From Geminicoccaceae bacterium (GTDB taxonomy: Bacteria; Pseudomonadota; Alphaproteobacteria; Geminicoccales; Geminicoccaceae), in the NCBI GenBank assembly GCA_020446285.1, contig JAGREZ010000303.1, forward strand, positions 1 through 8,125: a DNA stretch of 8,125 bases. The letters are read 5' to 3'. The translations under genes were made by a program, and so were the position numbers. Every line of letters begins with the position of its first letter. Within the stretch, counting starts at the first letter, position 1. Under the pieces are notes generated by a model. The model was not told where the DNA came from. It saw only the letters and a program-made list of their open reading frames with translations, and made no database searches. Of this stretch, positions 1 through 6,850 are shown one piece after another.

Positions 1-387
1 ATGATGAACCCGCAGATCCTGATCGACGGCGTGGAACATGGTGTGCATGGCACCATTCTCCTGCTCGACAACCGGCGCATGGCAGCCATCGCCACCCTGC
101 AGCAGGGACAGCACGGCGCTGCATGGCGAACCGGCGACAGCGTTGCCGTCGACTATGTCAACATGGCCCGCTCGTTCTTCGGCGTGGCCGCCTTCCATGG
201 CGGGCATTCGATCGCCTCGCTCGAGGAAGCCTTGCGAAATGCGCAAGCCCACCCCGGACTGAGCCTCATCCACGTTCCCGTCTATCACGGCACGGACGAA
301 GAAGGCGGTATGGGCGCCTACGGGCAATGGAATGTCGGCAGTTGGTACGAAGACGTTCAGGAGCAATATGCAAGGACGGCAATCTGA
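1..387 (+). CDS. Thiamine-diphosphate-dependent enzyme, C-terminal fragment (acetolactate synthase/IolD-like)
   Basis: The frame is open from the first base, so this is the last 128 residues of a protein that begins upstream; the ATG at position 1 is probably internal. The fragment looks like the end of the C-terminal ThDP-binding domain of the acetolactate synthase/IolD superfamily. A hydrophobic strand leads into LLLDNRRM (residues 20-27), where N24 fits the closing Asn of the GDG-x(n)-N cofactor motif; the GDG itself is outside the window. Next come VDYVNMARSFFG, an alternating helix-strand segment, and a terminal strand SLIHVPVYHG. The tail GGMGAYGQWNVGSW (about residues 102-115) resembles a group of ThDP enzymes often labelled trihydroxycyclohexane-dione hydrolase-like, but differs from true IolD as I remember it, so substrate is not assigned. 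Full-length relatives are about 550-620 residues. Superfamily call is firm; the reaction is unknown. Confidence 0.8.
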   Translation: MMNPQILIDGVEHGVHGTILLLDNRRMAAIATLQQGQHGAAWRTGDSVAVDYVNMARSFFGVAAFHGGHSIASLEEALRNAQAHPGLSLIHVPVYHGTDEEGGMGAYGQWNVGSWYEDVQEQYARTAI

Positions 388-496
388 AAATCTGTTTCAG
401 CCGCTTCGAGAGAACTCCCTCTATCGGAGATCATGAAATTTGCGGATTGCCGGGTGGTCTGTCGCAGATGATTGTGTTCAGGCGAAAGGACAGTCC

Positions 497-1300
497 ATGA
501 ATTTTGCCGGGTTTCGGCCTTTCATCGCCGACGATATCCGCGCGTCCATCGGCGAAAAACTTGATGAGATCGAAGCGTTGCATGATGTGCGTATTCTGTT
601 CGCTGTGGAAAGTGGTAGCCGGGCATGGGGTTTTCCCTCGCCCGACAGCGACTATGACGTCCGCTTCGTCTATGCGCATCGGGTCGACTGGTATCTGTCG
701 CTGAAAGCGGGCCGCGACGTGATCGAACTGCCGATCTCGGCCGAACTCGATATCAGCGGCTGGGATATCCGCAAAGCGTTGAATCTGCTTTTGAAACCCA
801 ACCCGGTGTTGCTGGAGTGGCTGTCGAGCCCGATTCGCTACCGGTGGTGCGACGAGGTTACCGCCGAACTAAGCTCGCTGGCCCGGCAGATTGCCCATCG
901 TGGGGCATGCCGGCACCACTATCTGAGCCTCGGCGAAAGTCAGTGGCGCAAACATGTCGGCAATGCAGCCCATGTCAATTTCAAGAAATACTTCTATATC
1001 CTGCGTCCGGCACTTGTCTTGCGCTGGTTGCGCATGCATCCGGAACAATTGCCGCCGATGAATCTCCAGGCTCTGGTTTCAGGTCTGGACCTCGATGCCG
1101 TGATGCGAGCCAGGATTGCCGAACTTCTGCAACGGAAGATGCAGGCCAGGGAAATCGGCACCGGTCCGCGGATCGGTGAGATCGATCGTCTGATCCTTTC
1201 GGAGTTCGAGATCGCCCGGGCGGCAGCCCCGGAGCCTGTGAATCACGCGCATCAGGCCGAGGCGACACTGCTCTTTCGAAAGATCATCGGTGTTGGGTAG
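497..1300 (+). CDS. Predicted nucleotidyltransferase, YcgL/RlaP-like (DNA polymerase beta fold)
   Basis: A 267-residue cytoplasmic protein. The ATG at 497 is chosen because AAAGGA (485-490) sits 6 bases ahead; an in-frame TTG at 440 would add 19 residues but has no comparable ribosome site. The core signature GSRAWGFPSPDSDYDVRF spans residues 40-57: G40-S41 followed by the acidic pair D52/D54, the metal-binding pattern of pol-beta nucleotidyltransferases. The segment LDISGWDIRKALNLLLKPNP and then LLEWLSSPI is typical of the YcgL family (Pfam PF10127, from memory), whose members include RlaP, linked to RNA ligases. No RNA ligase or antitoxin-like partner adjoins it here, so substrate (nucleotide, RNA or protein) is unknown. 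It is 109 bases from the upstream gene and 220 from the next, so probably its own unit. It looks somewhat less GC-rich than the genes to its right, which may hint at separate ancestry (impression only). Confidence 0.8.
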   Translation: MNFAGFRPFIADDIRASIGEKLDEIEALHDVRILFAVESGSRAWGFPSPDSDYDVRFVYAHRVDWYLSLKAGRDVIELPISAELDISGWDIRKALNLLLKPNPVLLEWLSSPIRYRWCDEVTAELSSLARQIAHRGACRHHYLSLGESQWRKHVGNAAHVNFKKYFYILRPALVLRWLRMHPEQLPPMNLQALVSGLDLDAVMRARIAELLQRKMQAREIGTGPRIGEIDRLILSEFEIARAAAPEPVNHAHQAEATLLFRKIIGVG

Positions 1301-1395
1301 ATGAGGATTCCATTCCCGGATCTTCTTGATGTGATGCTGAGTGTTGGACTGCAAATGGTTCGGGTTTCCAAGACAGGGTTCGTCGGAATTCAGTC

Positions 1396-1408
1396 TGGAA
1401 TGATTCCA
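1396..1408. promoter_or_regulatory. Perfect 13-bp palindrome upstream of the iron cassette
   Basis: TGGAATGATTCCA: the 6-base arms TGGAAT (1396-1401) and ATTCCA (1403-1408) are exact reverse complements around a single G. It lies 10 bases ahead of the Fur-like box and close to where a -35 element would sit, so it may be an operator. The GAA-N3-TTC core recalls the Irr (ICE) box of alphaproteobacteria, but the outer bases match only in part (about 9 of 14), so Irr binding is only a suggestion. Confidence 0.35.
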
Positions 1409-1436
1409 TTACAGAAAAGTGAATTATAATTATTAC
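1408..1436 (+). promoter_or_regulatory. Candidate sigma-70 promoter for the imelysin/DUF1111 cassette
   Basis: The AT-rich island holds two overlapping possibilities. One is a perfect -10 hexamer TATAAT (1425-1430) without a good -35 at normal spacing. The other is ATTACA (1408-1413, 4/6 to TTGACA), a 17-base spacer, then TATTAC (1431-1436, 4/6 to TATAAT). Either would start transcription near 1437-1443, giving a leader of about 80 bases to the ATG at 1521. Both overlap the Fur-like box, consistent with repression by steric exclusion. Confidence 0.45.
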
Positions 1437-1437
1437 A
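1419..1437. promoter_or_regulatory. Fur-box-like operator
   Basis: GTGAATTATAATTATTACA matches the classical 19-bp Fur consensus GATAATGATAATCATTATC at 13 of 19 positions, counted by hand, and has the expected imperfect dyad centred on 1428. It covers both candidate -10 hexamers, the normal geometry for iron-dependent repression. It is the most AT-rich stretch in a GC-rich window and precedes genes of iron-related families. In some alphaproteobacteria the Fur homologue responds to manganese (Mur) instead, so the metal signal is not certain. Confidence 0.6.
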
Positions 1438-1520
1438 AGATACTTCCAAAACGGTTGAATTGCCTGCCAATGCCGGCGTACCGAACGACCGGGAAACGAA
1501 TCGACCGGGAGAATGACACC

Positions 1521-2798
1521 ATGAAACGTCCTTGCATTCCGGCCGGCGGAGCTGTGCTGGCCCTTCTCGCCTTTCAGGCGGCCGGTCCGGCGAAAGCTGC
1601 TACGGCCGGGGATGTCGTGCGTCACTATGCCGATATCGCCCATGCCGGATATGGCGATTCGCTGGCCCTTGCAAGGGAGCTCGGTGCCGCCATCGATTCC
1701 CTTCTGGCTTCGCCCTCGCAGGAGACCCTCGATCAGGCAAGGCAAGCGTGGATCGTTGCGCGTGAACCCTACCAGCAAACCGAGGTCTACCGTTTCGGCA
1801 ATCTCGCGGTCGATGAATGGGAGGGCAGGGTCAATGCCTGGCCGCTCGATGAGGGGCTGATCGACTATGTCGCCGACCTCTATGGCGAGGAGAGCGAGTT
1901 GAACGCGTTCTACACCGCGAATGTGATTGCCAATCCGCAACTCTCGATCGGCGGGCGGGAGATCGACGCGAGCGAGATCACGCCCGATCTCATCCGCAGC
2001 CTGCACGAGATCGACGAGGTCGAGGCGAACGTCTCCACCGGCTATCACGCCATCGAATTTCTCCTTTGGGGGCAGGATCTCAACGGCACGGATGCAGGTG
2101 CCGGCGAGCGGCCGTGGACCGATTTCGCCACCGGCGACAATTGCACAGGCGGCAATTGCGACCGGCGTGGCGCGTATCTCGAGGCAGCGAGCACCCTGCT
2201 GGTCGCCGATCTGGAGGAGATGACCGCTTCCTGGGGTGAGGGTGGTGCTGCGCGAAGTGATCTTCTCGGACGGTCGCCCGAAGAGGGGCTGAGCGTCATC
2301 CTTACCGGCATGGGGTCTCTTTCCTATGGCGAACAGGCCGGAGAACGCATGCAGCTCGGTCTCATGCTGCACGATCCCGAGGAAGAGCATGACTGCTTTT
2401 CCGACAACACCCACAATTCCCACTATTTTGACGCGCTCGGCATCCGGAACGTCTATCTCGGTCGCTATGTCCGGCCGGATGGGTCGGAAGTAAGCGGGCC
2501 GGGGCTCGCCGGGCTGGTCGCTGCCCATGATCCGGAACTGGACAAGGAGATGCAGGCGAAGCTCGAAGCGACCATGGCGGCCATGGAAACACTCAAGGAG
2601 ACCGCAGAGGGCGGCATGGCCTATGACCAGATGATCGGCTCCGGCAATGACGAGGGCAATGCGATCGTCCAGGCCGCCATCGACGGGCTCGTCGACCAGA
2701 CCCGCTCGATCGAGCGCATCGTTTCGGCTCTCGGGCTGGAGCGGATCGAGTTCGAGGGGTCGGACAGTCTGGACAATCCGCAGGCTGTCTTCCAGTAA
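1521..2798 (+). CDS. Imelysin-family (EfeO/ICMP-like) periplasmic protein, first copy
   Basis: A 425-residue exported protein of the imelysin family (peptidase M75-like). The ATG at 1521 is preferred: GGGAG (1507-1511) lies 9 bases ahead and translation opens with a Sec signal peptide (MKRP, a hydrophobic run, then a likely cut after AKA at residue 26). The upstream in-frame GTG at 1419 falls inside the promoter/operator and would put 34 residues before the signal. The family motif GxHxxE is intact as GYHAIE (174-179), followed by FLLWGQD. A C208-x4-C213 pair sits in GDNCTGGNCDRR, and EEEHDCFSDNTHN (about 287-299) is the second conserved block typical of longer ICMP-like members. Relatives were described as insulin-cleaving or iron-regulated proteins and resemble the EfeO iron-uptake component; peptidase activity is doubtful and metal binding more likely. 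First gene of the cassette, directly behind the Fur-like site. Confidence 0.9.
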   Translation: MKRPCIPAGGAVLALLAFQAAGPAKAATAGDVVRHYADIAHAGYGDSLALARELGAAIDSLLASPSQETLDQARQAWIVAREPYQQTEVYRFGNLAVDEWEGRVNAWPLDEGLIDYVADLYGEESELNAFYTANVIANPQLSIGGREIDASEITPDLIRSLHEIDEVEANVSTGYHAIEFLLWGQDLNGTDAGAGERPWTDFATGDNCTGGNCDRRGAYLEAASTLLVADLEEMTASWGEGGAARSDLLGRSPEEGLSVILTGMGSLSYGEQAGERMQLGLMLHDPEEEHDCFSDNTHNSHYFDALGIRNVYLGRYVRPDGSEVSGPGLAGLVAAHDPELDKEMQAKLEATMAAMETLKETAEGGMAYDQMIGSGNDEGNAIVQAAIDGLVDQTRSIERIVSALGLERIEFEGSDSLDNPQAVFQ

Positions 2799-2812
2799 GG
2801 AGCGTGGAAACC

Positions 2813-2855
2813 GGCGGGTGTCACGGAGCCGGCCGTGTGCCGGCGGACACCCGCC
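2813..2855 (+). other. Strong nested RNA hairpin between imelysin 1 and the di-haem gene
   Basis: The outer stem pairs GGCGGGTGTC (2813-2822) with GACACCCGCC (2846-2855), 10 bp without mismatch. Inside it, GCCGGC (2828-2833) pairs with GCCGGC (2839-2844) around the 5-base loop CGTGT. Sixteen G/C-rich pairs in total fill most of the 78-base gap. No T-run follows, so it is not a classical terminator. It could stabilise the 3' end of the imelysin message, act as an attenuator, or be a short palindromic repeat copy. Confidence 0.6.
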
Positions 2856-2876
2856 CCTGCCGAACGGAACGAGGGA

Positions 2877-4352
2877 TTGAAACGCCTTATCGCCCTTTCC
2901 CTGGGGCTGATCGCCGCCGGAAGCGCCTGGGCGGCGACGTCTTATGACGAGCGCGCGAGGATCCTCGCGCCGACCGGGGATTTCACCGCCGCCGAACGAT
3001 TCGAGGATCTCCCCGGAGGGAGTGCCACCAACCGCAGGCGGCTGGACAGGGAAGCCTATTCGCAGCCATCGGCCAACATGCCGTTCGCCGATCGCGGCGA
3101 TTTCTTCGTCGGCAACGGTTTCTTCAAGCGTCTGTGGGTGACGCCGCCGAGTTCCACCGAAGCGGCCGACGGGCTCGGGCCGCTCTACAATGCCCGTGCC
3201 TGCCAGCGTTGCCATCTCAAGGACGGTCGCGGACATCCGCCCGCGGCGGACGAGGAAGCGGTATCGATGTTCCTTCGGCTGTCCGTTTCGCCCGCGAGTG
3301 GGGCCGAGGCGCAGGCGATGCGCGAGAAGGGCGACAAGGTCGTGCCCGAGCCCACCTATGGCGGGCAGTTGCAGAATTTCGCCGTACCCGGTCATGCAAG
3401 GGAAGGGCGCATGACCATCGACTACGCTCCGTTCGAGGTCGAATTCGCCGATGGCACGGTACAGTCGATGCGCCGGCCGACCTATGGCATCGCCGATCTC
3501 GGCTACGGGCCGATGCGCGAGGATGTCATGCTGAGCCCGCGCGTGGCCTCGGCGATGATCGGGCTCGGCCTGCTCGAAGCGATCGCCGGGGAGGATATCC
3601 GTGCGAAGGCTGACCCGGAGGATGCGGATGGCGACGGGGTCTCCGGCCGGGCGCAGGAGGTCTGGAGTCATGCGCTGGGCCGCAAGGCGCTCGGCCGCTT
3701 CGGCTGGAAGGCGGGCAATGCGACCATCGCCGACCAGTCTTCCGAGGCGCTCGACGGAGATATCGGCGTGTCCAATCCGCTCGTTCCGTTTCCCTGGGGC
3801 GACTGCACCGAACGGCAGCCGGACTGCCTTGAGGCACCGCATGGCAGTTCGCCGCAACATGAAGACCTCGAGGCTTCCTCCGAGGTGATGGATCTGCTCA
3901 TCTATTACAGTCAGAATCTCGCCGTTCCCGCACGCCGCGACATCGATGATCCGGACGTGCTCGCCGGCAAGGAACTGTTCTACAATGCGGGCTGCATCGC
4001 CTGTCACACGCCCAAGCATGCGACCCGTACCGACTGGCCCGATGCCAATCTCAGGGGCCAGCTCATCTGGCCCTATACCGATCTTCTGCTGCACGACATG
4101 GGCGAGGGGCTGGCCGACGACCGTCCCGAAGCCCTTGCCGACGGGCGGGAATGGCGCACGCCACCATTATGGGGTATCGGTCTTCTCGAAACCGTCAACG
4201 GCCATACATACCTTCTCCATGACGGCCGTGCGCGCAGCTTCGAGGAGGCGATCCTCTGGCATGGCGGCGAGGCGGAATCCGCAAAGGAGACGTTCCGATA
4301 CATGCGTGCCGGGGAACGGTCAGCACTGGTCAGGTTTCTGGAGTCGCTTTGA
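2877..4352 (+). CDS. Di-haem oxidoreductase, DUF1111 family (putative thiol oxidoreductase/peroxidase)
   Basis: A 491-residue exported c-type cytochrome of the DUF1111/DHOR family (PF06537, from memory), usual length for the group. A Sec signal (start, KRLIALSLGL, cut after SAWA near residue 19) takes it to the periplasm for haem attachment. Two haem motifs are present: C109-QR-C112-H113 and C373-IA-C376-H377. Other family blocks include GLGLLEAI, a DPEDADGDGVSGRA loop that may bind calcium, GRFGWKAG, and near the C-terminus LLHDMGEGLADD, EWRTPPLWGIG and LLHDGRARSFEEAILWHGGEAE. The start is uncertain: TTG at 2877 gives a compact signal peptide, but GAGGGA abuts it; an in-frame GTG at 2835 has GGAG 6 bases ahead but lies in the hairpin loop and adds 14 residues. 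It ends overlapping the next gene by one base. Likely an electron-transfer or redox partner of the flanking imelysins; the true substrate is unknown. Confidence 0.92.
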   Translation: MKRLIALSLGLIAAGSAWAATSYDERARILAPTGDFTAAERFEDLPGGSATNRRRLDREAYSQPSANMPFADRGDFFVGNGFFKRLWVTPPSSTEAADGLGPLYNARACQRCHLKDGRGHPPAADEEAVSMFLRLSVSPASGAEAQAMREKGDKVVPEPTYGGQLQNFAVPGHAREGRMTIDYAPFEVEFADGTVQSMRRPTYGIADLGYGPMREDVMLSPRVASAMIGLGLLEAIAGEDIRAKADPEDADGDGVSGRAQEVWSHALGRKALGRFGWKAGNATIADQSSEALDGDIGVSNPLVPFPWGDCTERQPDCLEAPHGSSPQHEDLEASSEVMDLLIYYSQNLAVPARRDIDDPDVLAGKELFYNAGCIACHTPKHATRTDWPDANLRGQLIWPYTDLLLHDMGEGLADDRPEALADGREWRTPPLWGIGLLETVNGHTYLLHDGRARSFEEAILWHGGEAESAKETFRYMRAGERSALVRFLESL

Positions 4353-5449
4353 TGCGTCGTATCGCGAGGGTCTTGCCGGGTCTGTTGCTGGCGTTGCTGT
4401 TGTGGCCGGCACAGGGTGTCGCCCAGGAGGCGCGTCCGCTGGAGGATGCCGATTTCGCTGCGGCGAATGTCTCCATCGTCAAATCACTCATTCTTCCCCT
4501 GCACGAACAGTTCGCCCAGATGGCGGCAGCGAATGTGGCCGCGACCAATGCCTATTGCACGGCGGAGGTGCGGGATTTCGAACGTGTCGCCAATGCCTGG
4601 CGCGAATTGATGCTGACCTGGCAGAAGGTGCGGTTCTTCGCGCTCGGGCCGATGATGGAGGGTTTCGGTCCCAATCGTTTCCAGTACTGGCCGGACAAGC
4701 GGGGAACCGGAAAGCGGCAGCTCCGTCAGGTGCTGGCGGGGCAGCCACCGGCATTGACCGATTCGGCCGAACTTGCCGATCAGAGCGTTGCCCTGACCGA
4801 TCTGCAGGCACTCGAAGCGGTACTGTTCGGTGGTGAACCGCCGCAGCCCGGTGGGTATCGTTGCGGCTATGCGCTTGCGATCGCCAACCGCCAGTCCACC
4901 CTTGCCCGCGAACTGGAACAGGCGTGGAGCGACCCGGAGCGCGGGTTTGCCGGAGAAATCGAAGCGGCCGCGCAGGGAACGGACCTCTATTACGATGCCC
5001 GCGAGGCTACCGCCGAGATTTTCACCGCCATGGCCGAAAACCTCGATTCCATCGTGGTCGACAAGCTCGAGGCACCGATGGGCAGGACCCTGGCCGAGGC
5101 GCGGCCGGCAGCGGCCGAGAATGACCTCTCGGGGCTGTCGTTTGCCGACATCCGCGCCAGTCTGTCGATCCTTCATGCGATCTACACCACACCGCTCGGC
5201 TTCGCCGACATGCTGGTCATCACCGGCAACAAGGCGCTTTCGCAGGGGATCGAACGGGAAATCGACATTCTGATGGAGATGGTCCAGGCCTTCGAGATGC
5301 CCTTGAGCCGGGCCGTGACCGATCCGGGACAGCGTCCGGCACTCGACCGCTTTCTTGCCGGCGTCAAGGGTGTCCGGCTGATCTTCCATTCGACCGTTGC
5401 CCGCGAGCTCGATTTCGGTCTCGGATTCAACGCATCCGATGGCGACTGA
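4352..5449 (+). CDS. Imelysin-family periplasmic protein, second copy (short, His-less variant)
   Basis: A 365-residue exported protein. The ATG at 4352 shares its A with the TGA of the di-haem gene (TGATG), implying translational coupling; GGAG (4340-4343) lies 8 bases ahead. A Sec signal peptide (MRRIARV, a leucine-rich core, likely cut near GVAQ, residue 25) precedes the imelysin domain. Recognisable blocks are VANAWRELMLTWQKVRFF, GFGPNRFQYWPDKRGTGKRQ, and TDLQALEAVLFGG (149-161). The last aligns with the GxHxxE region of the first imelysin, but G and H are replaced by D150 and Q152 while E155 remains. It also lacks the cysteine pair and the HDCFSDNTHN block of the first copy. The two are therefore different subfamilies rather than a recent duplication, and the metal site of this one is probably altered. 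Likely partner of the neighbouring di-haem protein. Confidence 0.88.
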   Translation: MRRIARVLPGLLLALLLWPAQGVAQEARPLEDADFAAANVSIVKSLILPLHEQFAQMAAANVAATNAYCTAEVRDFERVANAWRELMLTWQKVRFFALGPMMEGFGPNRFQYWPDKRGTGKRQLRQVLAGQPPALTDSAELADQSVALTDLQALEAVLFGGEPPQPGGYRCGYALAIANRQSTLARELEQAWSDPERGFAGEIEAAAQGTDLYYDAREATAEIFTAMAENLDSIVVDKLEAPMGRTLAEARPAAAENDLSGLSFADIRASLSILHAIYTTPLGFADMLVITGNKALSQGIEREIDILMEMVQAFEMPLSRAVTDPGQRPALDRFLAGVKGVRLIFHSTVARELDFGLGFNASDGD

Positions 5450-5541
5450 GATGCCGATCGGAACGGTTCGAGCCGGTCGGACAAATGCAGCTGTCCATGG
5501 AGATGCGGACGAGCTTCCGTTCGCTGACACTCCCGGCAACA

Positions 5542-5572
5542 GCGGCTATCGGCATTTCGTCAACACGCTGTT
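5542..5572 (+). repeat. Intergenic 31-bp repeat, copy 1 (before the DUF1513 gene)
   Basis: The first 16 bases, GCGGCTATCGGCATTT, are identical to 7483-7498; over 31 bases the two copies agree at 27 positions. This copy ends 39 bases before the ATG of the DUF1513 gene. It is the main recognisable element in the 162-bp gap 5450-5611. In the frame that runs through the gap it would read GYRHFVNTLL. Confidence 0.6.
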
Positions 5573-5611
5573 GAGCAACGCACTTTTTCGCCCGATCGCG
5601 GATCTGGTTCC

Positions 5612-6715
5612 ATGCTGACCCGCCGCCAGCTGATGGCCCATGCCGGTGCTGTCGCCGGCGGTGCATGGGCGTTCGCAGGCAGCCGGGATACCGCCCGCGC
5701 CGATGGTACGGTTTTCATCGGCTGTCGTGGCGGGGAGGGGGGCGGCTATTGTCTGAGCGGTATCGGGGCGGACGGGCGCACCCGCTTCGACATGCCCCTT
5801 CCCGGTCGCGGGCATGATGTGACCTTTCACCCCACCCGGCCGGAGGCCATCGTCTTCGCCCGGCGACCGGGCACGTTCGCAATCCGCTTCGATTGTCGTG
5901 ACGGTACACGTCTCGGCGAGATGCGGGCTGCCGATGGCCGCCACTTCTACGGCCATGGCGTCTTCGCCGCCGATGGCCACATTCTGGTCACCACCGAAAA
6001 CGAATTCGCGACCGGCGATGGCCGGCTCGGTATCCGCGATCCGCGGGACGGGTACCGGTTGATCGGTGAATTGCCGTCGCATGGCATCGGTCCGCACGAT
6101 GTCATGCTGATGCCGGACGCAAGGACGCTCGCTGTCGCCAATGGCGGTATCCGCACGCATCCCGACCGCGACCGCGAAAAACTCAACATCGCCGACATGA
6201 AGCCCAATCTGGCGCTGATCGAACTCGCTTCGGGCCGCCTTGTTGCCCGTTTCGAGCTTCCGGCGACCCTGCACCAGCTTTCCATCCGCCATCTCGATGT
6301 CGCCGCCGACGGCCGCATCGCCATTGCCATGCAATATGAGGGCGGCAAGAGTGACGCCGTGCCGCTGATCGCGCTGTGCGACGGCAATGGCCTGCGCTGT
6401 TTCGACGAATCCGCCGGATTGGCCCGTGCCTGGCGTCATTACACGGGCAGCATCGCCTTCGATGCCACCGGCCGGGTTCTCGGGGTTACCGCACCGAGAG
6501 GCAACACCGTATCGTTCTGGGACTGCGACGACGGTCATCTCCTCGTCTCCGCGAACGCCGCCGACGTTGCCGGTATCGCCGCCGCCCGTGGCGGTTTTCT
6601 TACGACCGGTCAGGAGATCGACAGCTGGTCGAGCGGTGCAACCGCATCGAAGGCATGGCCGGTCGAATCGACCCTGCGCACATGGGACAACCATCTGGCC
6701 GGCGGTCCTGCCTGA
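5612..6715 (+). CDS. DUF1513 family protein, Tat-exported, beta-propeller-like
   Basis: A 367-residue protein of the DUF1513 family (PF07433, from memory), which closes the imelysin/DUF1111/imelysin cassette in many proteobacteria. The N-terminus MLTRRQLMAHAG followed by a weakly hydrophobic alanine/glycine run and a probable cut after TARA (about residue 30) is a twin-arginine signal, so it is exported folded, unlike its three Sec-dependent neighbours. Conserved blocks are FHPTRPEAIVFARRPG, GRHFYGHGVF (with H111 and H115), GIGPHD (158-163), ANGGIRTHPDR (from residue 176) and LSIRHLDV (223-230). Repeating short strands ending in DG or G turns suggest a WD40/YncE-type propeller. Several conserved histidines could hold a metal or cofactor, which would explain Tat export (inference). 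No strong ribosome site is visible before the ATG. It follows a 162-base gap, so its expression may be set apart from the rest. Confidence 0.88.
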   Translation: MLTRRQLMAHAGAVAGGAWAFAGSRDTARADGTVFIGCRGGEGGGYCLSGIGADGRTRFDMPLPGRGHDVTFHPTRPEAIVFARRPGTFAIRFDCRDGTRLGEMRAADGRHFYGHGVFAADGHILVTTENEFATGDGRLGIRDPRDGYRLIGELPSHGIGPHDVMLMPDARTLAVANGGIRTHPDRDREKLNIADMKPNLALIELASGRLVARFELPATLHQLSIRHLDVAADGRIAIAMQYEGGKSDAVPLIALCDGNGLRCFDESAGLARAWRHYTGSIAFDATGRVLGVTAPRGNTVSFWDCDDGHLLVSANAADVAGIAAARGGFLTTGQEIDSWSSGATASKAWPVESTLRTWDNHLAGGPA

Positions 6716-6850
6716 ACCGGCATTCTCCCCCGCCTTCGACCCTTCCGGTCGGCATCGGGCCGGGCGGGCAGTGGATGTTCGCGAAATCCGTCCGGCGCTG
6801 ACATGATGTCCGGCAATCCGGCTTTCCTGACACACGGGGGATGAAGAACA

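Noticed and set aside
440..496. Upstream TTG start for the nucleotidyltransferase.
   Set aside because: The added 19 residues match nothing familiar, and ATG 497 has AAAGGA at ideal spacing.
1284..4094. A 936-codon open frame on the minus strand opposite imelysin 1 and most of the di-haem gene.
   Set aside because: The + strand proteins here have clear signal peptides, family motifs and CxxCH sites. The minus frame has no recognisable domain and is the usual shadow produced by strong GC third-position bias.
6737..6751. Small hairpin CGACC-cttcc-GGTCG after the DUF1513 gene.
   Set aside because: Only 5 bp of stem with no T-run downstream; expected by chance in GC-rich sequence.
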